A stretch of 64,000 nucleotides of DNA from Girardinichthys multiradiatus (GCF_021462225.1 NC_061797.1:3217001-3281000); one strand, 5' to 3'. Positions 22,398 through 35,399 are shown, counted from the stretch's first letter. The notes: generated from the sequence alone by a model not told the origin. A program made the numbers and translations.

Positions 22398-23471
22398 TGG
22401 TCTTTCTGCCCTCTATATTCTTAAACAGATTTTACACTGGCTAAAGAATGTCTTAAGTGTTTACATTTTGTTAGATCATACTCACCATGTAGCAACATTT
22501 GCAAACCCAAAAGGTTTGGAAATGTTGATGTCAGGAGCTTTAAAAAAAACAGAAAATATTTATTTTTATGGGTTAGCTATCCCATAAACAGTTATGGAAA
22601 ATAATGAAAGTTTAGGTTAATGTTGATATAGTCCACTCCTCTCACATTAGAAACTAGTGTTAGGAATAGTAGACAGGGAACATTTTTTCCAGGAATTTAC
22701 CACAACCATCTTTTTGTATTCATTTTCAGTGTGGGGTCTAAAGCATGGGCCTTGGTGCTCCTTACACAACAGCAGTGCCAACAGTGTCAAGCTGTGGTCG
22801 CCCAGCTGAATATTGAAGAGGAAGTCTTCCATCACGGAATTAAAAGCTGTGATGAGAGGCGTCTTGCCATTTTGCTGCCCTAGGAGGGATTATGGTTTGG
22901 TGCCCTATTGGCTGCAAAATACCAAAATAATAGGTGTGTAATATAGGTTTTTCATATTATTGTTGGTATTCGTAAATGGAGTCCTTTTAAAAAGGTCAAA
23001 TACATATGGCAAAACTGTTTTCACTGAAAATTAAAATCTGTGTCTAAGCTACAATTCAAATAGCTTTCCATCTCTAAAGTTCAAAGTTTGACAATTTATT
23101 GGCACAGTAACAATAGACTTTTATAGGCTCCATGAGTGGACAGATGTCCATGCATTCTGTCAGATTTGACCTAAGGAGTAGAGCTCAAATAACAGGTTTG
23201 ACACATTCAGAGCAGACTCAGGATTTTAAATGGGATTGATCAAGCCATATGTGGAAAATACAGTTTTTGTCTGAGTAGGTACACTTCCGCCCAGATGATC
23301 GGCTGAGATAGACAAATATTCAAAGCGAAGCTCAACATTGGAAGCAGCTGTCTTCTGTCTGTGGATATTTCTTTTTACCTTAGGCAGCATGTCAGTTAGA
23401 CATGGATAGCTATAGCATTATACCTTCAAGCTAAACACACCACTTCCCTAATGCAAATTAACTAAGCTCTC

Positions 23472-23475
<4 letters not shown>
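22398..23475. other. Unique non-coding sequence
   Basis: No feature recognised. Confidence 0.5.

Positions 23476-23551
<76 letters not shown>
23476..23551 (+). repeat. (GT)n microsatellite, about 76 bp
   Basis: An uninterrupted alternating GT run of about 38 dinucleotides, likely length-polymorphic. It abuts a TTAGGG-like block of a common fish repeat. Confidence 0.97.
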
Positions 23552-23552
<1 letters not shown>

Positions 23553-23785
23553 ACCTGTTTGTTGTAAAGTGAGGACATTTTCATGGTTCTCACTTGCTAT
23601 TTTGCTAAGGGTTAGGTTTAAGACTAAGGTGTGAATTCAGTTTAGGTTAGGGTTAGGATTAGGTATGTCAGGGGTTACACCATAGAAAGGGTTGAAAATA
23701 AATGGAAATCACTGGAAGTCCATGACAGTCAATGCAAGGTCCTTACAAAATATCTTAAGACAAGAGTGTGTGTGTATTTTGAAAT
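23552..23785 (+). repeat. Fish repeat with degenerate GGTTAGGGTT motifs
   Basis: Begins GTAAAGTGAGGACATTTTC, runs through GGTTAGGGTTAGGATTAGG (not a telomere array) and ends near AGACAAGAGTGTGTGTGTAT. I recognise this arrangement as a dispersed fish repeat associated with GT microsatellites; its class is unknown to me. Confidence 0.55.
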
Positions 23786-25823
23786 TATCTGCATTCTATA
23801 TACTTAGATATGAATTGGACCCTTTTGTCTTACGAAGTGCTTCAAGATGACATTTGGTCATGTGTTATAATATAGGTCAACATATACAAAAACAAATTGA
23901 ATTCCTATTCGAATTTGTTGAAGCTGGATATTTTAGAGAATTTGTTCGGATGCCCTGACCACAAAGAATCACACTAATTCAGCTTCAAAATAAAAGTGTG
24001 ATCAACTTTTTCTGCACAGGTGCTTAAAACGTGTAATACTGACAAAATAATACAATAAATCCTGCTTTATATGTGTTTTAAAGAACAGAAATAATAACTC
24101 CAAGTTGTCTCCCACTTTTACAGCAGGCTCACCTAAGGATAAGTAAACAAAACATGGCGGTTTGATCCAAAAGTGCTCAGATTCAAAAGGCAAGATCTGT
24201 CTTGTATGAAATTAGCAAGAATACAAATTAGGAAAAAGAAAAGTAATCTAAGTTTGTATGTCATGGGTTTAACCATCAAACAGGTGCTTGAGTACACAAG
24301 AATATCATTCATATGGTAATTTCATCTGTTTGTTTCTGTTGGCAATTTTTAAAGGCTTCGCAACAAGAGATTTCGTCAACACAGGTTTTGTTTTATACAT
24401 AGCAACTTTAAATCCCTCAGTTCACTAAAGAATAAAATGTAATAAAATCTGTGAACAGTTTAGGGATAGGACATAACAAACAATTGTATGGGGTAGATTT
24501 TTGATAACTTGGATATTGTTTTTAGTTACTAAACCTTTCTCAACTGACAATGAATCACAGATAGTACTGAAGATATCAAACTTTGTCTCTAATTGCTTCT
24601 AATTTAAGCATGTAAAATTTCAAGATATCAGTCCAATGTCAGAGGTAAAGGAATATATGGCTCTGTAGAGTTATGACTCATTAGTCTGGCTAAGCAACAT
24701 AGTAAGAGGCTTTTGAATCATTAGAGACAATAAAGGAAAACAAGACAGTCACACAATCAAACTTTCAGTTTCCGTCAAATGCTTCATTAACATAATCCTT
24801 TAACATATAAGTTATATTTTTAACTTTCTCTGTTATTTATTACAGAACTAGATGTCAGTTTGTGCTTTGCTAATGGTAGCTTCAGTAAGGAGAGAAACAG
24901 TGACTATTCTTGGAGCCACCCTTTTCCTGCTTCCACTCACTGCTGATACTTTCAAGTTCCTGTTGGGAAGGACTATTTGGGTCGCACACATGCCAATACT
25001 GTAAGAGTCGCGTGGCAGCCAGGCACAACTTCTGAGGGAAGTAGGATCGGCGTGTCCTCTAACACAATAAATACTGTGAGGCTTGTATTCCTTAACATCC
25101 CGTGTTATTCTTCTACAGATGCAGAAAACAGTAGGAAGGAAAGTAAGACACAATGCTTTTCCTGTGACACTAAAGACCTTGTGCATTGTAACCATCGGGT
25201 TCAATACTAAGGATGCACTCATGTTTGTTTTTCCTCCCTTTCCGCCCTAGCACTTGTTTTTACCAAGATGTAGCAACAGAGGAAAGTAAATGAGAATAAA
25301 CTAAACAAGAGTTATTTTATTACAAACAAAACAAATCCACAAAAATTTGCTGAGACTCTCCACGTATATTCACGTGCAGCCCGGAATTCAACAAACATAA
25401 CTACTACTACTTGAATTTAAATGGTTGCTCTGAACACACAGCAATTAAAGGAAACAGAAAGTCAGATTGTGAGCAGAACCCTGTTTACGAAGAATGCAGT
25501 CTAGAGAGATTCTGCTCTTTTTCTCACTTTGGGTAATTTATCACTTAGGAGTCACAGGGACACAAATCTCCTGGTGAGACATCACTTTATTTTTTTATTT
25601 TTTTCATTTCTTTGCTTCTTTTCTAGGTTTTAGCTGTAAGTTATAGGGCTGTAGGAAAATTGGACATATTTGAGTGAAAAGCTGCAGTTTAACGGAGCTA
25701 ACAATTGTATGATTACGAGCACGTCCATCTCTGAGATTCAAGTAGCTTGAGTACAGTAACATGTAAAGGTATGTCAAGGCCCTAAGCCTAAATCATACCT
25801 CCCTGCTTATTCTACTGTCCACT
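23786..25823. other. Mostly unique sequence; one odd open region at 24,848-25,222
   Basis: 24,848-25,222 is open on both strands: 124 codons on minus, and a plus frame with DYLGRTHANTVRVAWQPG and SRIGVSSNTINTVRLVFL. It is of normal complexity and less AT-rich than its surroundings. I do not recognise either product. It could be an exon, a processed fragment or a repeat piece. The rest is featureless. Confidence 0.35.
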
Positions 25824-27299
25824 TGTTAGATTTATGATTATTGATTAATTAATCTTTCTCAATAATTATAATTAAAAATCATAATTTGACAAAATTAATT
25901 TCTTAACCAAAATACTCATTTTTGAATCGGGACCAGAGATGTCTTCTGGTGTTGTAATTGTGGCTCAACGCCTTTGATAATTCCGACCGTTAAATACTCA
26001 GTAATAATTGATAACTATTACCAGAGATGTCACTGTTTAATCGACCGTTTCTGCCGAAACGTGTGGAACTTTTAACCTTATCTTGACTGACGAATCACTC
26101 TTGCACAAAATAAACACAGAAATGCCTTCTCTTATCTATGTGAACATTTATTAAATCACAGCCCTGATACAATCCGTTCTTCCGATTTAATAATCTTCAC
26201 GTACTCAAACATGCAAAGTTCTACACAAAAAGGGGGTAAAATATCTAACTAAACAAAATAAAGCAAACAGCAGTGGGTGCGTATGGGATCAAACCAGCAG
26301 TTATGGCAAAAATGATAATATGACAAAAGGGATGTGGTGGTGAGTGGAGGGTGGGAGCAGAGCTCAAACTGCAACTCAGTCATAAAACATCCCCCAACTC
26401 TGTGCGGGGTGAGCACACAAAGTGTTATAAAACTTTTGGCGGCAAGCTAGTAGGCAGTAAAATTGAAGAGAAAGAAAATGGTGAATTTCACCATGAGGTT
26501 ATTATAACACTTCAGTTTCACAGCACACCTGCGCACAGGTGTTTGCATGGTAAAGACACTTGCGAGACACAGCGGTCTCCGAAAGTACCAACAATGGCAT
26601 GCACATACACTCAGAACACATTAGACTCTAAATGGCGACTCTAATCGCACTAAAAATCTCCTCTACCTTGCCCGGCTATTCCTAATAAGGAAATAAAAAA
26701 AATAATAAAAGGATGTGTTTTACTTTGTTGAAGCCTTCTTTCTGGACAGAGTTGAGAGAGAGTGGGGTGGAAGTTGAAAGTTAACTTCAGGAAAAACGGT
26801 CAATCTTTGTCCTCTGGCCTCCTTGGCAAAAGGGAAAAATATGATGTGACCGTTACAGTCGACTAGAACACAAAACAAGGTGGCGTTCGTCTCCTTGAAA
26901 CTCTGTGTTTTTTTTTAGTTACGTGTTAAGCTCACGTCTTCGATTGGCAAAGTGAAATGTCTGGCCTTCTCATTCCAGAAACCTCAGTTATTAATTTTTC
27001 GTTGGCCAACGAAGGAGAATAAATGAAATCCACTCGGGACTCTTCTCCAGATGATGCTTCAGTTGCGTGGTCACCGCGTCATGGTCTCCAGCTGAAAGCG
27101 AGCCCTCAAAATGGGCGCCTTCCTATATAGCGTCTTGTGACGTCAGACTTGGGACGCCCCGTCATTTCAGTCGTAGTGTCCGATGGGATTTGTAGGAACG
27201 GACTGTCCTGGATACAAAATGGCTGATGATGTTGGAGAGGCACAGTGGCGTCCAGCAACGTGCAAATGGTCCAATATTCAGCAAACAAGTGGTCCAACA
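25824..27299 (-). mobile_element. Solo retrovirus-type LTR (1476 bp) with 4-bp target duplication
   Basis: On the plus strand it runs from TGTTAGATTTATG to GTGGTCCAACA, giving TGTT...AACA inverted ends, and is flanked by the direct repeat CACT (25820-25823 and 27300-27303). Minus-strand signals are in the right order: a TGACGTCA element at 27138-27145, a CTATATAG TATA box at 27123-27130 and AATAAA at 26147-26152. A 4-bp duplication and a long LTR fit a spuma-, gamma- or epsilon-like endogenous retrovirus, but class cannot be set from an LTR alone. No viral genes remain. Confidence 0.8.
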
Positions 27300-27303
27300 C
27301 ACT

Positions 27304-28414
27304 CAACAGCACAGCCTGTGTGAGTGGCTTCAGCACCTGGCCGCTTTTTCACACATTGTAGAGAAGAAACAATGTATGAAAAAGACTAATTTGCCAGATG
27401 TCTTGAAAATGTAGGAAGTCAAAGAACCTACACAAAGACTGTCCTCTGAAACATCTGCAGTGCATGGATAATAAAGCCTGTGACCTTTTTGCCTGCACTC
27501 TTGCACATACACTTACACATACATTTCTCAGCATTGGAAACCTCTGCTCCGAGCTTTTATAGACTTACCAAGGTTTTTATAGCTCAATACTCCACATCAC
27601 TGTGGAGGACCGAACCTGCCCTAATTAAGAATACTTTCAAAAATACATATATGACTCAATAAAGTAATTACTGGGCCAAAAAGTAGCTAGACATATAAAG
27701 TGTGTATGTCAGTAATTGCAACAAAATAGTAACAAGACAATTATTCAATTACTGATTAATTAATTAGATATAAATATATTTCATTTTCATTTACTATTTT
27801 TATTTAGACCATTTATTTTCAAATCGTATATTTTTTCTTGAGCTCTATATTATACATCTATATACCACCCACATATATTTAATAAATTTTTTTTTTTTTT
27901 TTACTGTCCTTTTATTTGTTAAGAACTAATATATTTTCCCCTCTAATATATCCTCCTTGTATTATTTTTACCCAACGGATTTCCCGGAGCCCATTTATTT
28001 CTTTTTTACATTCCATGGTTGCTGCATTATCTGTTCCCCCTCAAAATGCAGCTGAAAATGTAATGAATGATGGTCTTTATGACCGCATCACCAACTTAGC
28101 TTCTCCTGTAGGCTGAGGTCAAGCCTTTAGGAAGTAGGTGCAGTGCCTCGTTATGGCTGCCTGGTTCTGAAAAGGAGCTAGCACAAACTGCTAAGTTAAC
28201 TTCTTTCATGTTCTTCAAGCGTTTTAGGCAGGAGTAAAAAAAATGCTGTAAACATAGAATGCTTTCAAAAATGGAAGTGTTAATCATTTATTTTCATCAA
28301 TCAACAAAATGCAGTGAATGAGCAAAAGAGAAATCCTCATCTGATGTAGCTTATGCGAGATCAGCACGCATCAGGCGTGCAGAGCTGGCAGGGGAAATCC
28401 GCTTCACTAGATAT
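27304..28414. other. AT-rich non-coding sequence
   Basis: Contains a T-run at 27886-27902. No gene recognised; short frames at 27.3-27.7 kb and 27.9-28.3 kb have no family signature. Confidence 0.5.
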
Positions 28415-30494
28415 GATTACCAAGGTTTTAATATTTTTGCAAGTTTCATTAGCTTTTATTTTTATTTAGTTTTGACTTTACATTTTCAATTCTATTTTAG
28501 TTTTAATTAGTTTTTAGCAATTGTTTGCTAGTTTAGTTTGGTGTTATTTTTTGAAAATGCATAGTTTCAGTTATAGTTTTAGTTTTTTTTCTGAAATTTA
28601 AATCCGGGGACATTTCCAGCTCAGAGATTAAAAGAAATAAATGTTATCAAGATACAAAGAAAATATTGGTACAGTTACAGTTTCATTTATTTTAAAATAT
28701 TTATTCATAATTAAACAATAAGCATCAACTGTAATAGCAGGAAAGTCTATCCACACTGTTGTTAGCATTTCCTAAGAGTAATAAAACAAATAAATAGCAG
28801 TAGTAATGTCGGTCTTCTTTACTTCTCTTTTTTCTAACACTCATCTGCTCTTTTCCTGCTCTTAGCTTTAGTCTTCTTTCTATCAGTGTTTCTATTTCCT
28901 CCTCTCTCCTCTTCTATCAGATGTTTACTATTATAAAAGAGACATAATATTATCACAATCCTATCAAAAAACATTAGAGCGTATAACATACTGAATAATT
29001 GCAATTTAACAAATAACACAGGATTTTTGTTTCAGATACCCTTTAGTAGTTGGATATTTTTAGAGACTAGGTTAATCCTTTAAATATTAACTTTTCTTTA
29101 AATATTTAACTATTTTCCTCAGTTGATGAAATACCAAAATCGCCATATTTAGCAAAAAAAAAATAATTATTTTTTCTTGGAGCTACAGGCTCATACAACA
29201 AAAAAATTGCAGATTTAACCAGGTGATTCTCTCTCCCTTCTCATCATTCTCAGTTCATGCATTTCTTGCCTCATTCACTTTCCCTGTTACTGACTCCTTT
29301 CAGTAACTTTCATATGGCCAAACTGAGTGGAAAACACCCCTCAGCCTGAGTTCACAAATCACTAGAATAAATTAGCAAAACAACTAATAACTAACTCAGA
29401 AAATATAAACTAAAGGTCACCAATCAATTCTAAAACATCTGAATTTGGACAAATCCTTGTTGACACTGTAGCTCCAATTTCCCAAATCAGGGAGTTGTGC
29501 TCTCGTCTTCCTATTAGCTGTTCTGTTCGTTCATTAAAACTTGGTATATTAGCAATTGTGTCCTCACCTTTAGTAAAACAAAACACATTAAATTCAATTC
29601 AATACAGTTTTATTTATATAGCGCCAATTCACAACACATGTTGTCTCAAGGCACTTCACAACAGTCAGGTACATACATTCCAATTAATCCTAACAATTGA
29701 ACAGTGCAGTCGAAGTTAGCTTTTTATTCAAATTGGATAAAAAGTTTTTCTATATAAGGAAACCCAGCAGATTGCATCCAGTCAGTGACTTGCAGCATTC
29801 CCTCCTCCTGGATGAGCATGTAGAGACAGTGGACAGTGACTGGCGTTGACTTTGCAGTAATCCCTCATACTGAGCATGCATGTAGCGACAGCGGAGGAAA
29901 AACTCCCTTTTAACAGGAAGAAACCTCCAGCAGAACCAGGCTCAGTGTGAGCGGCCATCTGCCACGACCGACTGGGGGTTTTAGAGAACAGAGCAGAGAC
30001 ACAAAAAGAACACAGAAGCACTGATCCAGAAGTACTTTCTATGGGAAGGAAAAGTAAATGTTAATGGATGTAGCTCCTTTAGTTGTTTCACCTAGAAAGA
30101 AAGAACAGATGAACTCTGAGCCAGTTTTCAAGGTTAGAGTCTGAAAGAGAGCACATAGAGTTAGTTACAGTAAAGCTCAGTCAATTTCCATGTCTAGGAG
30201 AGAAAAAGGGTTAAACACTAAAAGACAGGGCTATGTGGATCATCGGTAGAGGGTGAGCATTAAGTTGTTGCCAGCAGAAGCTCGGACAATTCCCCTCTCC
30301 AGAAAGGTGTCACAGGCAGACACAGAGCCAGGCCAGGTGTAGCTTCTAGGAAGAGAAAAGAGAGAACAAGGTTAAAAGCTGAAATAACAGCAAACAATGC
30401 AAAATTGGAGAGTAGTGTGAGAATGTAGCGAAGAGGGTGAAAGTGGTCATTATGTCCTCCAGCAGCCTAAGCCTATAGTAGCATAACTACACAG

Positions 30495-30785
30495 ATAGTT
30501 TCAGTTCAGATTATTTAGTTAAACGGCGCTTATTTACAACAATGTCATCACAAGGCACCTCACAAAGGGTCCCACTGATAGTCATTGTTATACTAAAAAC
30601 CACAATGATTGGGATACCTCCCTCTGTCAGAATGATTATAACCATTGGAAAAGAGAAGGGGTCATACAGGTAGCAGAAATTGAGGGTGTGTTTGCACCTC
30701 AACCATAACTGAACCGGTTTAGGCTAAACCTGACTCCCCCTTACTCCAACCAACAGGGAGGGAAGAAGACGGAGGTAAAAAATAA
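30495..30785 (-). repeat. LINE tail nested in the L2 3' UTR
   Basis: CAGTTCAGATTATTTAG, GGCGCTTATTTACAACAATG and CAAGGCACCTCACAAAGGG form a second LINE-tail-like end within the L2 3' UTR. The equivalent place in the 6.5 kb copy has no such text. It ends near CGGAGGTAAAAAATAAGG. Confidence 0.45.
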
Positions 30786-30815
30786 GGAAGATAGCTCAAG
30801 ATAAACTAAGCCACT

Positions 30816-32939
30816 CTAACTATAAGCTTTATCAAAAAGGAAAGTTTTAAGCCTAGCCTTAAAAGTAGACAGGGTGTCTGCCTCACGGACTAAAGCTGGG
30901 AGCTGGTTCCACAGGAGAGGAGCCTGATAACTAAAGGATCTGCCTCCCATTCTACTTCTAGAGACTCTAGGAACCACCAGTAAACCTGCAGTCTGAGAAC
31001 GAAGTGCTTTGTTAGGAACATATGGAACAATCAGATCTCTGTTGTATGATGGAGCTAGATCATTAAGGGCTTTATATGTGAGGAGGAGAATTTTAAATTC
31101 TATTCTGGACTTAACAGCGAGCTAATGAAGGCAAGCTAAAATAGGAGAAATATGATCTCTCTTTTCAATTTTCATCAGAACTCTTGCTGCAGCATTTTGA
31201 ATCAGCTGAAGGCTTTTAACTGCATTTTGTGGACATCCTGATAGTAACGAATTACAATAGTCCAGCCTTGAAGTAACAAATGCATGGACTAGTTTTTCAG
31301 TGTCACTCCTAGATAGGATATTTCTAATTTTGGCAATGTTCCGGAGATGAAAGAAGGAAATCCTAGAAACCTGTTTAATATGGGATTTAAATGACATGTC
31401 CTGGTCAAAAATAACACCAAGGTTTTTTACTTTATTATCAGAGGTCAATTTAATGCCATCCAGGTTAAGTGATTGACTAAGCAGTTTCTTTTTTAAAGAC
31501 TCCGGTCCAAAGACGACAACTTCTGTTTTGTCTGAATTTAGAAGCAAACAATTTAACTTGATCCAAGTTTTTATATCTTCAAGACATGCTTGTAGTCTAT
31601 CTAACTGCTTGGGCTCATCAGGATTTATGGAGAAATAAAGCTGCGTATCATCAGCGTAACAGTGAAAATGTATCCCATGCTGCCTAATAATTTGACCTAT
31701 TGGAAGCATATATATAGTAAAGAGAATTGGCCCAAGTACTGAGCCCTGTGGTACTCCACAATTAACCCTGGAGTTTAAAGATGATTTATCATTTACATGA
31801 ACAAACTGGAATCTGTCAGACAGATAAGATTTAAACCAGCCTAGCGCTGTTCCCCTGATCCCTACAGCATATTTCAGCCTTTCTAAGAGAATTTTGTGAT
31901 CGACTGTATCAAATGCAGCACTGAGATCTAACAGAACCAGAACAGACACAAGTCAATTATCTGAGGCCATAAGAATATCATTAGTGACTTTCAGCAGAGC
32001 TGTTTCAGTGCTATGATGAGCTCTGAAACCTGACTGAAACTCTTCAAACAGGTCATTGCTGTATAAATGCTCACACATTTGATTAGCAACAATTTTCTCA
32101 AGAATTTTAGATAAGAATGGAAGATTGGATATAGGTCTGTAATTTTCCAAGTCATCTCGATCAAGCGAAGGTTTCTTAAGTAAAGGTTTAATTACAGCTA
32201 ACTTAAAAGCCTGTGGTACATATCCATTTACTAAAGATAGATTAATCATATCTAAAATGGGGCTGGTAATCAGAGGGAACACTTCCTTAAATAATTTGGT
32301 TGGGATTGGGTGTAACATACAAGTTGAAGGTTTAGATGAAGCTAATATTTCTGATAACTCAGGAAGCTTCACAGGATCAAAACAGTCCAAACACAAATCA
32401 GGTTCTGCAGTTATTTCCAATGTTGTCTCACTTGCTGAGGATGAAGTAATCATCTTCGGGAGTATGTCAAAGATTTTATTTTTAATAGAATCAATTTTAT
32501 TTAAGAAGAATCCCATAAAGTCATGGCTGCTAAGAGCTAAGGGAATGGATGGCTCAACAGAGCTATGACTCTGTGTAAGTTTAGCAACTGTACTAAAGAG
32601 AAACCTAGGATTATTCTTGTTCTCTTCTATTAATGATGAGAAATAAGCTGTTCTAGCTTGGCGAAGTGTCTTTTTATACAACAGTAGGCTATTTTTCCAG
32701 ATTAAGTAGGAATCCTCTAGGTGTGTAGAACGCCATTTTCTCTCCAATTTTCTAACATTGTGCTTTAAAGTACGCAGCTCTGAATTAAACCAGGGAGCCA
32801 GCCTCCTATGAATAATTACCTTCTTTTTCAAGGGGGCTGCATTGTCTAATGCACCACGCAATGATGAAGAAACACTATGAACAAAAGAATCAATTTGTGA
32901 AGGGGCAGAAACAGAATTATTGCCCTCCACTGGCTTTTC
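30816..32939 (-). pseudogene. L2 LINE ORF2 (reverse transcriptase), truncated with two in-frame stops
   Basis: The frame carries LKHNVRKLERKWRSTHLEDS, FLFSTVAKLTQ and the fingers segment IKPLLKKPSLDRDDLENYRP. Next come SGFRAHHSTETALLKVTNDI, the RT core DLSAAFDTVDH, GVPQGSVLGPILF and the catalytic CYADDTQLYFS, then NSDKTEVVVFG. In-frame stops are TGA at 31953-31955 (after MASDN, where Gly is expected) and TAG at 31122-31124 (after ILACLH, where Trp is expected). Both are single-base changes with no frame shift. The frame then runs on through LRSQTAGLLVVPR to FLFDKAYS-stop. The RT core itself looks intact, suggesting fairly recent death. Confidence 0.92.
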
Positions 32940-33845
32940 AGTGATAATGAGGAAATTAAAAGTGGAACAGATTCTTTAAAGCCATTTGTTTTTTTTTTTT
33001 ACCATTTGTTTGAATGTTGACAACACTAATAACATTTCCCACCACAAAACAAACCTTCATCATGGCCAGGATCAGCCCAGTCCAAGGCGGCGCACTCAGC
33101 TTTTCTTCTTTAACAGCATCGCAACCAGCTACCGTAACAGCAGTTGTTGCGAGCAACATGCTCACTTGCGCTTTCTAACCCCGGTTACCGTAGTAGAAGT
33201 TGACGCACATTTCTCATTCACAAAACACAAAAATCAGCAACATTTCTGGGGACAGCTATAGCCAGGGACAGGTCGTCTAAATCTGTCAGGTCACCCTACA
33301 CTACTACTGGCTTAATGCGGCACAGCAAAAAAAAAAAAAACAACAACCCGAGACTAAACTTCATACTTATGCATGAGACACACAAACAAAAACTGAGCAC
33401 ATTACCTCTATAAATTCAGTTAATTTTAGTTAATTTTGTGAACACTCATTACAGTTTCAGTTAGTTTTCGTTTGTTTGCAAAGTCTTGTTTTTATTTTTA
33501 TTTCAGTTAACAAAAATGTTTTTTTTTACTTCTAGTTTTTGTTATTTCTTGTTAACGATAAGAACCTTGGTGATTACAGACACAAATCATCTGGAATAAT
33601 CTTTGGCTCAGATTTATTTCTTGCAGAAGCTGAGAAAGAAAGGTTAAAGACAAGATTGTCTTAATTGCCCATTTAGCATGAATGCTAGATGCTCGGACAG
33701 CAGATTATCACTTGACTTTTGATTGTTTTTCAATCGATGTGTCCTCCAAACAGTTGATTGTAGTCAACTCAGCACCCAAGGATTCTTCGCAGAAGTAGAG
33801 TCTTACCTGCCAGTGAGTTTCAAAGACTTTTCAGTTTACGTGCTA

Positions 33846-33905
33846 CCCCCCCCCCCCCTACTTTAATAAAGTAGTTTTGAATTGAATTTGAATTGAATTG
33901 AATTG
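33846..33905 (+). repeat. Poly-C run and LINE-type 3' tail
   Basis: About 13 C residues are followed by TTAATAAAGTAGTTTTGAA and several TTGAA/ATTGAA units, the usual end of a fish LINE. The body of that LINE is absent. Confidence 0.55.
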
Positions 33906-35399
33906 CTACATGCTCTTACACGCACTACTGAAATGTGCTCACATGCACACTAATAAGATGCTCTCACACGCACTACAAAAAGGCAATTCAAATTCAAAGC
34001 CTCCTCCAAAGGGGCCCAACAAATGCATCTTTTTCCCCAGATTTGAAGGATGGGTCCGGTGTATACTTCATGGTCCACCCTATCCATTGATTCATTGATG
34101 GCCAAAGCGGATTGCTGAAACGGAAGTGGCATTGGCAGAAGAGTGAGAATATAAATTAATATTGTTGGATATATTATGATTTCTGTGAAACATAAATTCC
34201 TTTTACAATGTCTTAGGAGAGAATGTAGTTGTGTAAACCTGAAATATCTGCTCCGTTTACCAGGATATTGCCTAATTGCAAAGGTGCTGCAATGTGTTCG
34301 GTGATGTCTGCTCCTGCTCCTCTTACAGCCGGCTCACCTCACCGACCGTCAGTTGATCAGACTGTCGAGATTCGCTATACTGGGGGAGGACGTCTGAATC
34401 CCAGCCCATCGTTTCCAAACTCCTGCTGTGTTTCCCCAATGGGTGGAAGTTAAACACAGATATCGTTTAGTTATGTCATATTTAACAGTTAATGTATGGT
34501 CTAGTTAATACTATTATTATGGTCTACAAATAAATGTATTTAAACTTTGCTCAGAAAGTTAATATTTAAGTTGTTAAAAGTTTTACCAATAAATTAAATG
34601 GTATTTGTCATTATCAATATACTTTATTTACGGTGTGATATTTTTTATATCTATGAACATAAAAAATGTTTTGAACATTTTAAATGGCTGACTGAACAAG
34701 AATAAAATGAAAAGATAATAAAACAAGAACATTTTAAGGAAAACAAGCTTATAAGCCATCAGGAATATGCAAAAGGGGTAAATATAGATCATGTGCAGTT
34801 ATTTACAGTTATTTATAGTTTAGTTAGAAAATTATAAAACTACAATGAAATACAAAAATAAAATAACAAAATCCCCTGCTGGAAGTACTTCTTTTACCAC
34901 ATGCGGAAATGAGCTGAAGGCAGGAATGGTGCTTCGGGTAGATAGCTATCATTGATTTTTTTTTACACTTTATTGAGCAAATAGCAAGTATATAAAAAAC
35001 GAATGATAGAGCTATACAGAACGATACATCACTTACCTGAACAAATAATCAGGGGTGTTAATTAAACAAATAAATAAAAAAATTCACATAAATTAATTGT
35101 TCAGAGCGCTTGTTTTGTTGGTAGTCTGATTTTAAGTTTATGTACTGTCCACATCTTTAAGAAAATTAAGAAAGTCCAGAGGAAAAACAAAGCAGTGACA
35201 AAGCTTGCAGTTTATCTGAAGGTCTTTCCGTTTCTACTAAAACACCTTCTGTTTATATTGTAATAAGTAGTCTGTGTTAGAGCATTTCAATGGTGCATGG
35301 TAAGAGGTTTTAATTTATTAAGGCAAAGAAAAACTGTTTAATTTTACTTGCCACACCCAGACCTGTAGACTCAAGAAATCCTTTAAATAGAACCCGTCT
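33906..35399. other. AT-rich non-coding sequence
   Basis: 34,229-34,453 is an open stretch of normal complexity (SAPAPLTAGSPHRPSVDQ) with no recognised family. The rest is AT-rich and featureless. Confidence 0.45.

Larger units (their letters stand above)
29593..32990 (-). mobile_element. 5'-truncated L2-type LINE
   Basis: The order on the minus strand is partial ORF2 (from about 32,939), final stop at 30,816-30,818, a long 3' UTR, then the terminal ATAGCGCCAATTCACAAC...AATTGAATT tail at about 29,593. The 3' UTR matches copies at 6.6-8.5, 18.2 and 51.2 kb. The upstream boundary is near the T-run at 32,989-33,000. The endonuclease and the N-terminal part of ORF2 are absent, as is usual after incomplete reverse transcription. 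Confidence 0.88.
28419..33571. mobile_element. DNA transposon with ACCAAGGTT ends, invaded by an L2 LINE
   Basis: The left end ACCAAGGTTTTAATA and right end TAAGAACCTTGGT are inverted copies of about 9-13 bp, flanked by GATT at 28415-28418 and 33572-33575. The subterminal regions are T-rich on both sides (TTAGTTTTAATTAG; TTTTTGTTATTTC). The L2 at about 29,593-32,990 accounts for most of the length; the host element alone would be about 1.75 kb. No transposase frame was recognised, so it is probably non-autonomous. Its superfamily is uncertain, and the 4-bp duplication is short enough to be chance plus end symmetry. Confidence 0.55.

Noticed and set aside
23607..23666. TTAGGG-like motifs suggesting an interstitial telomere
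   Set aside because: Units are irregular and belong to a dispersed fish repeat next to a GT microsatellite; there is no perfect hexamer array.
34229..34453. 74-codon frame with normal composition as an exon
   Set aside because: No splice-bounded partner, no recognised family and no start context.
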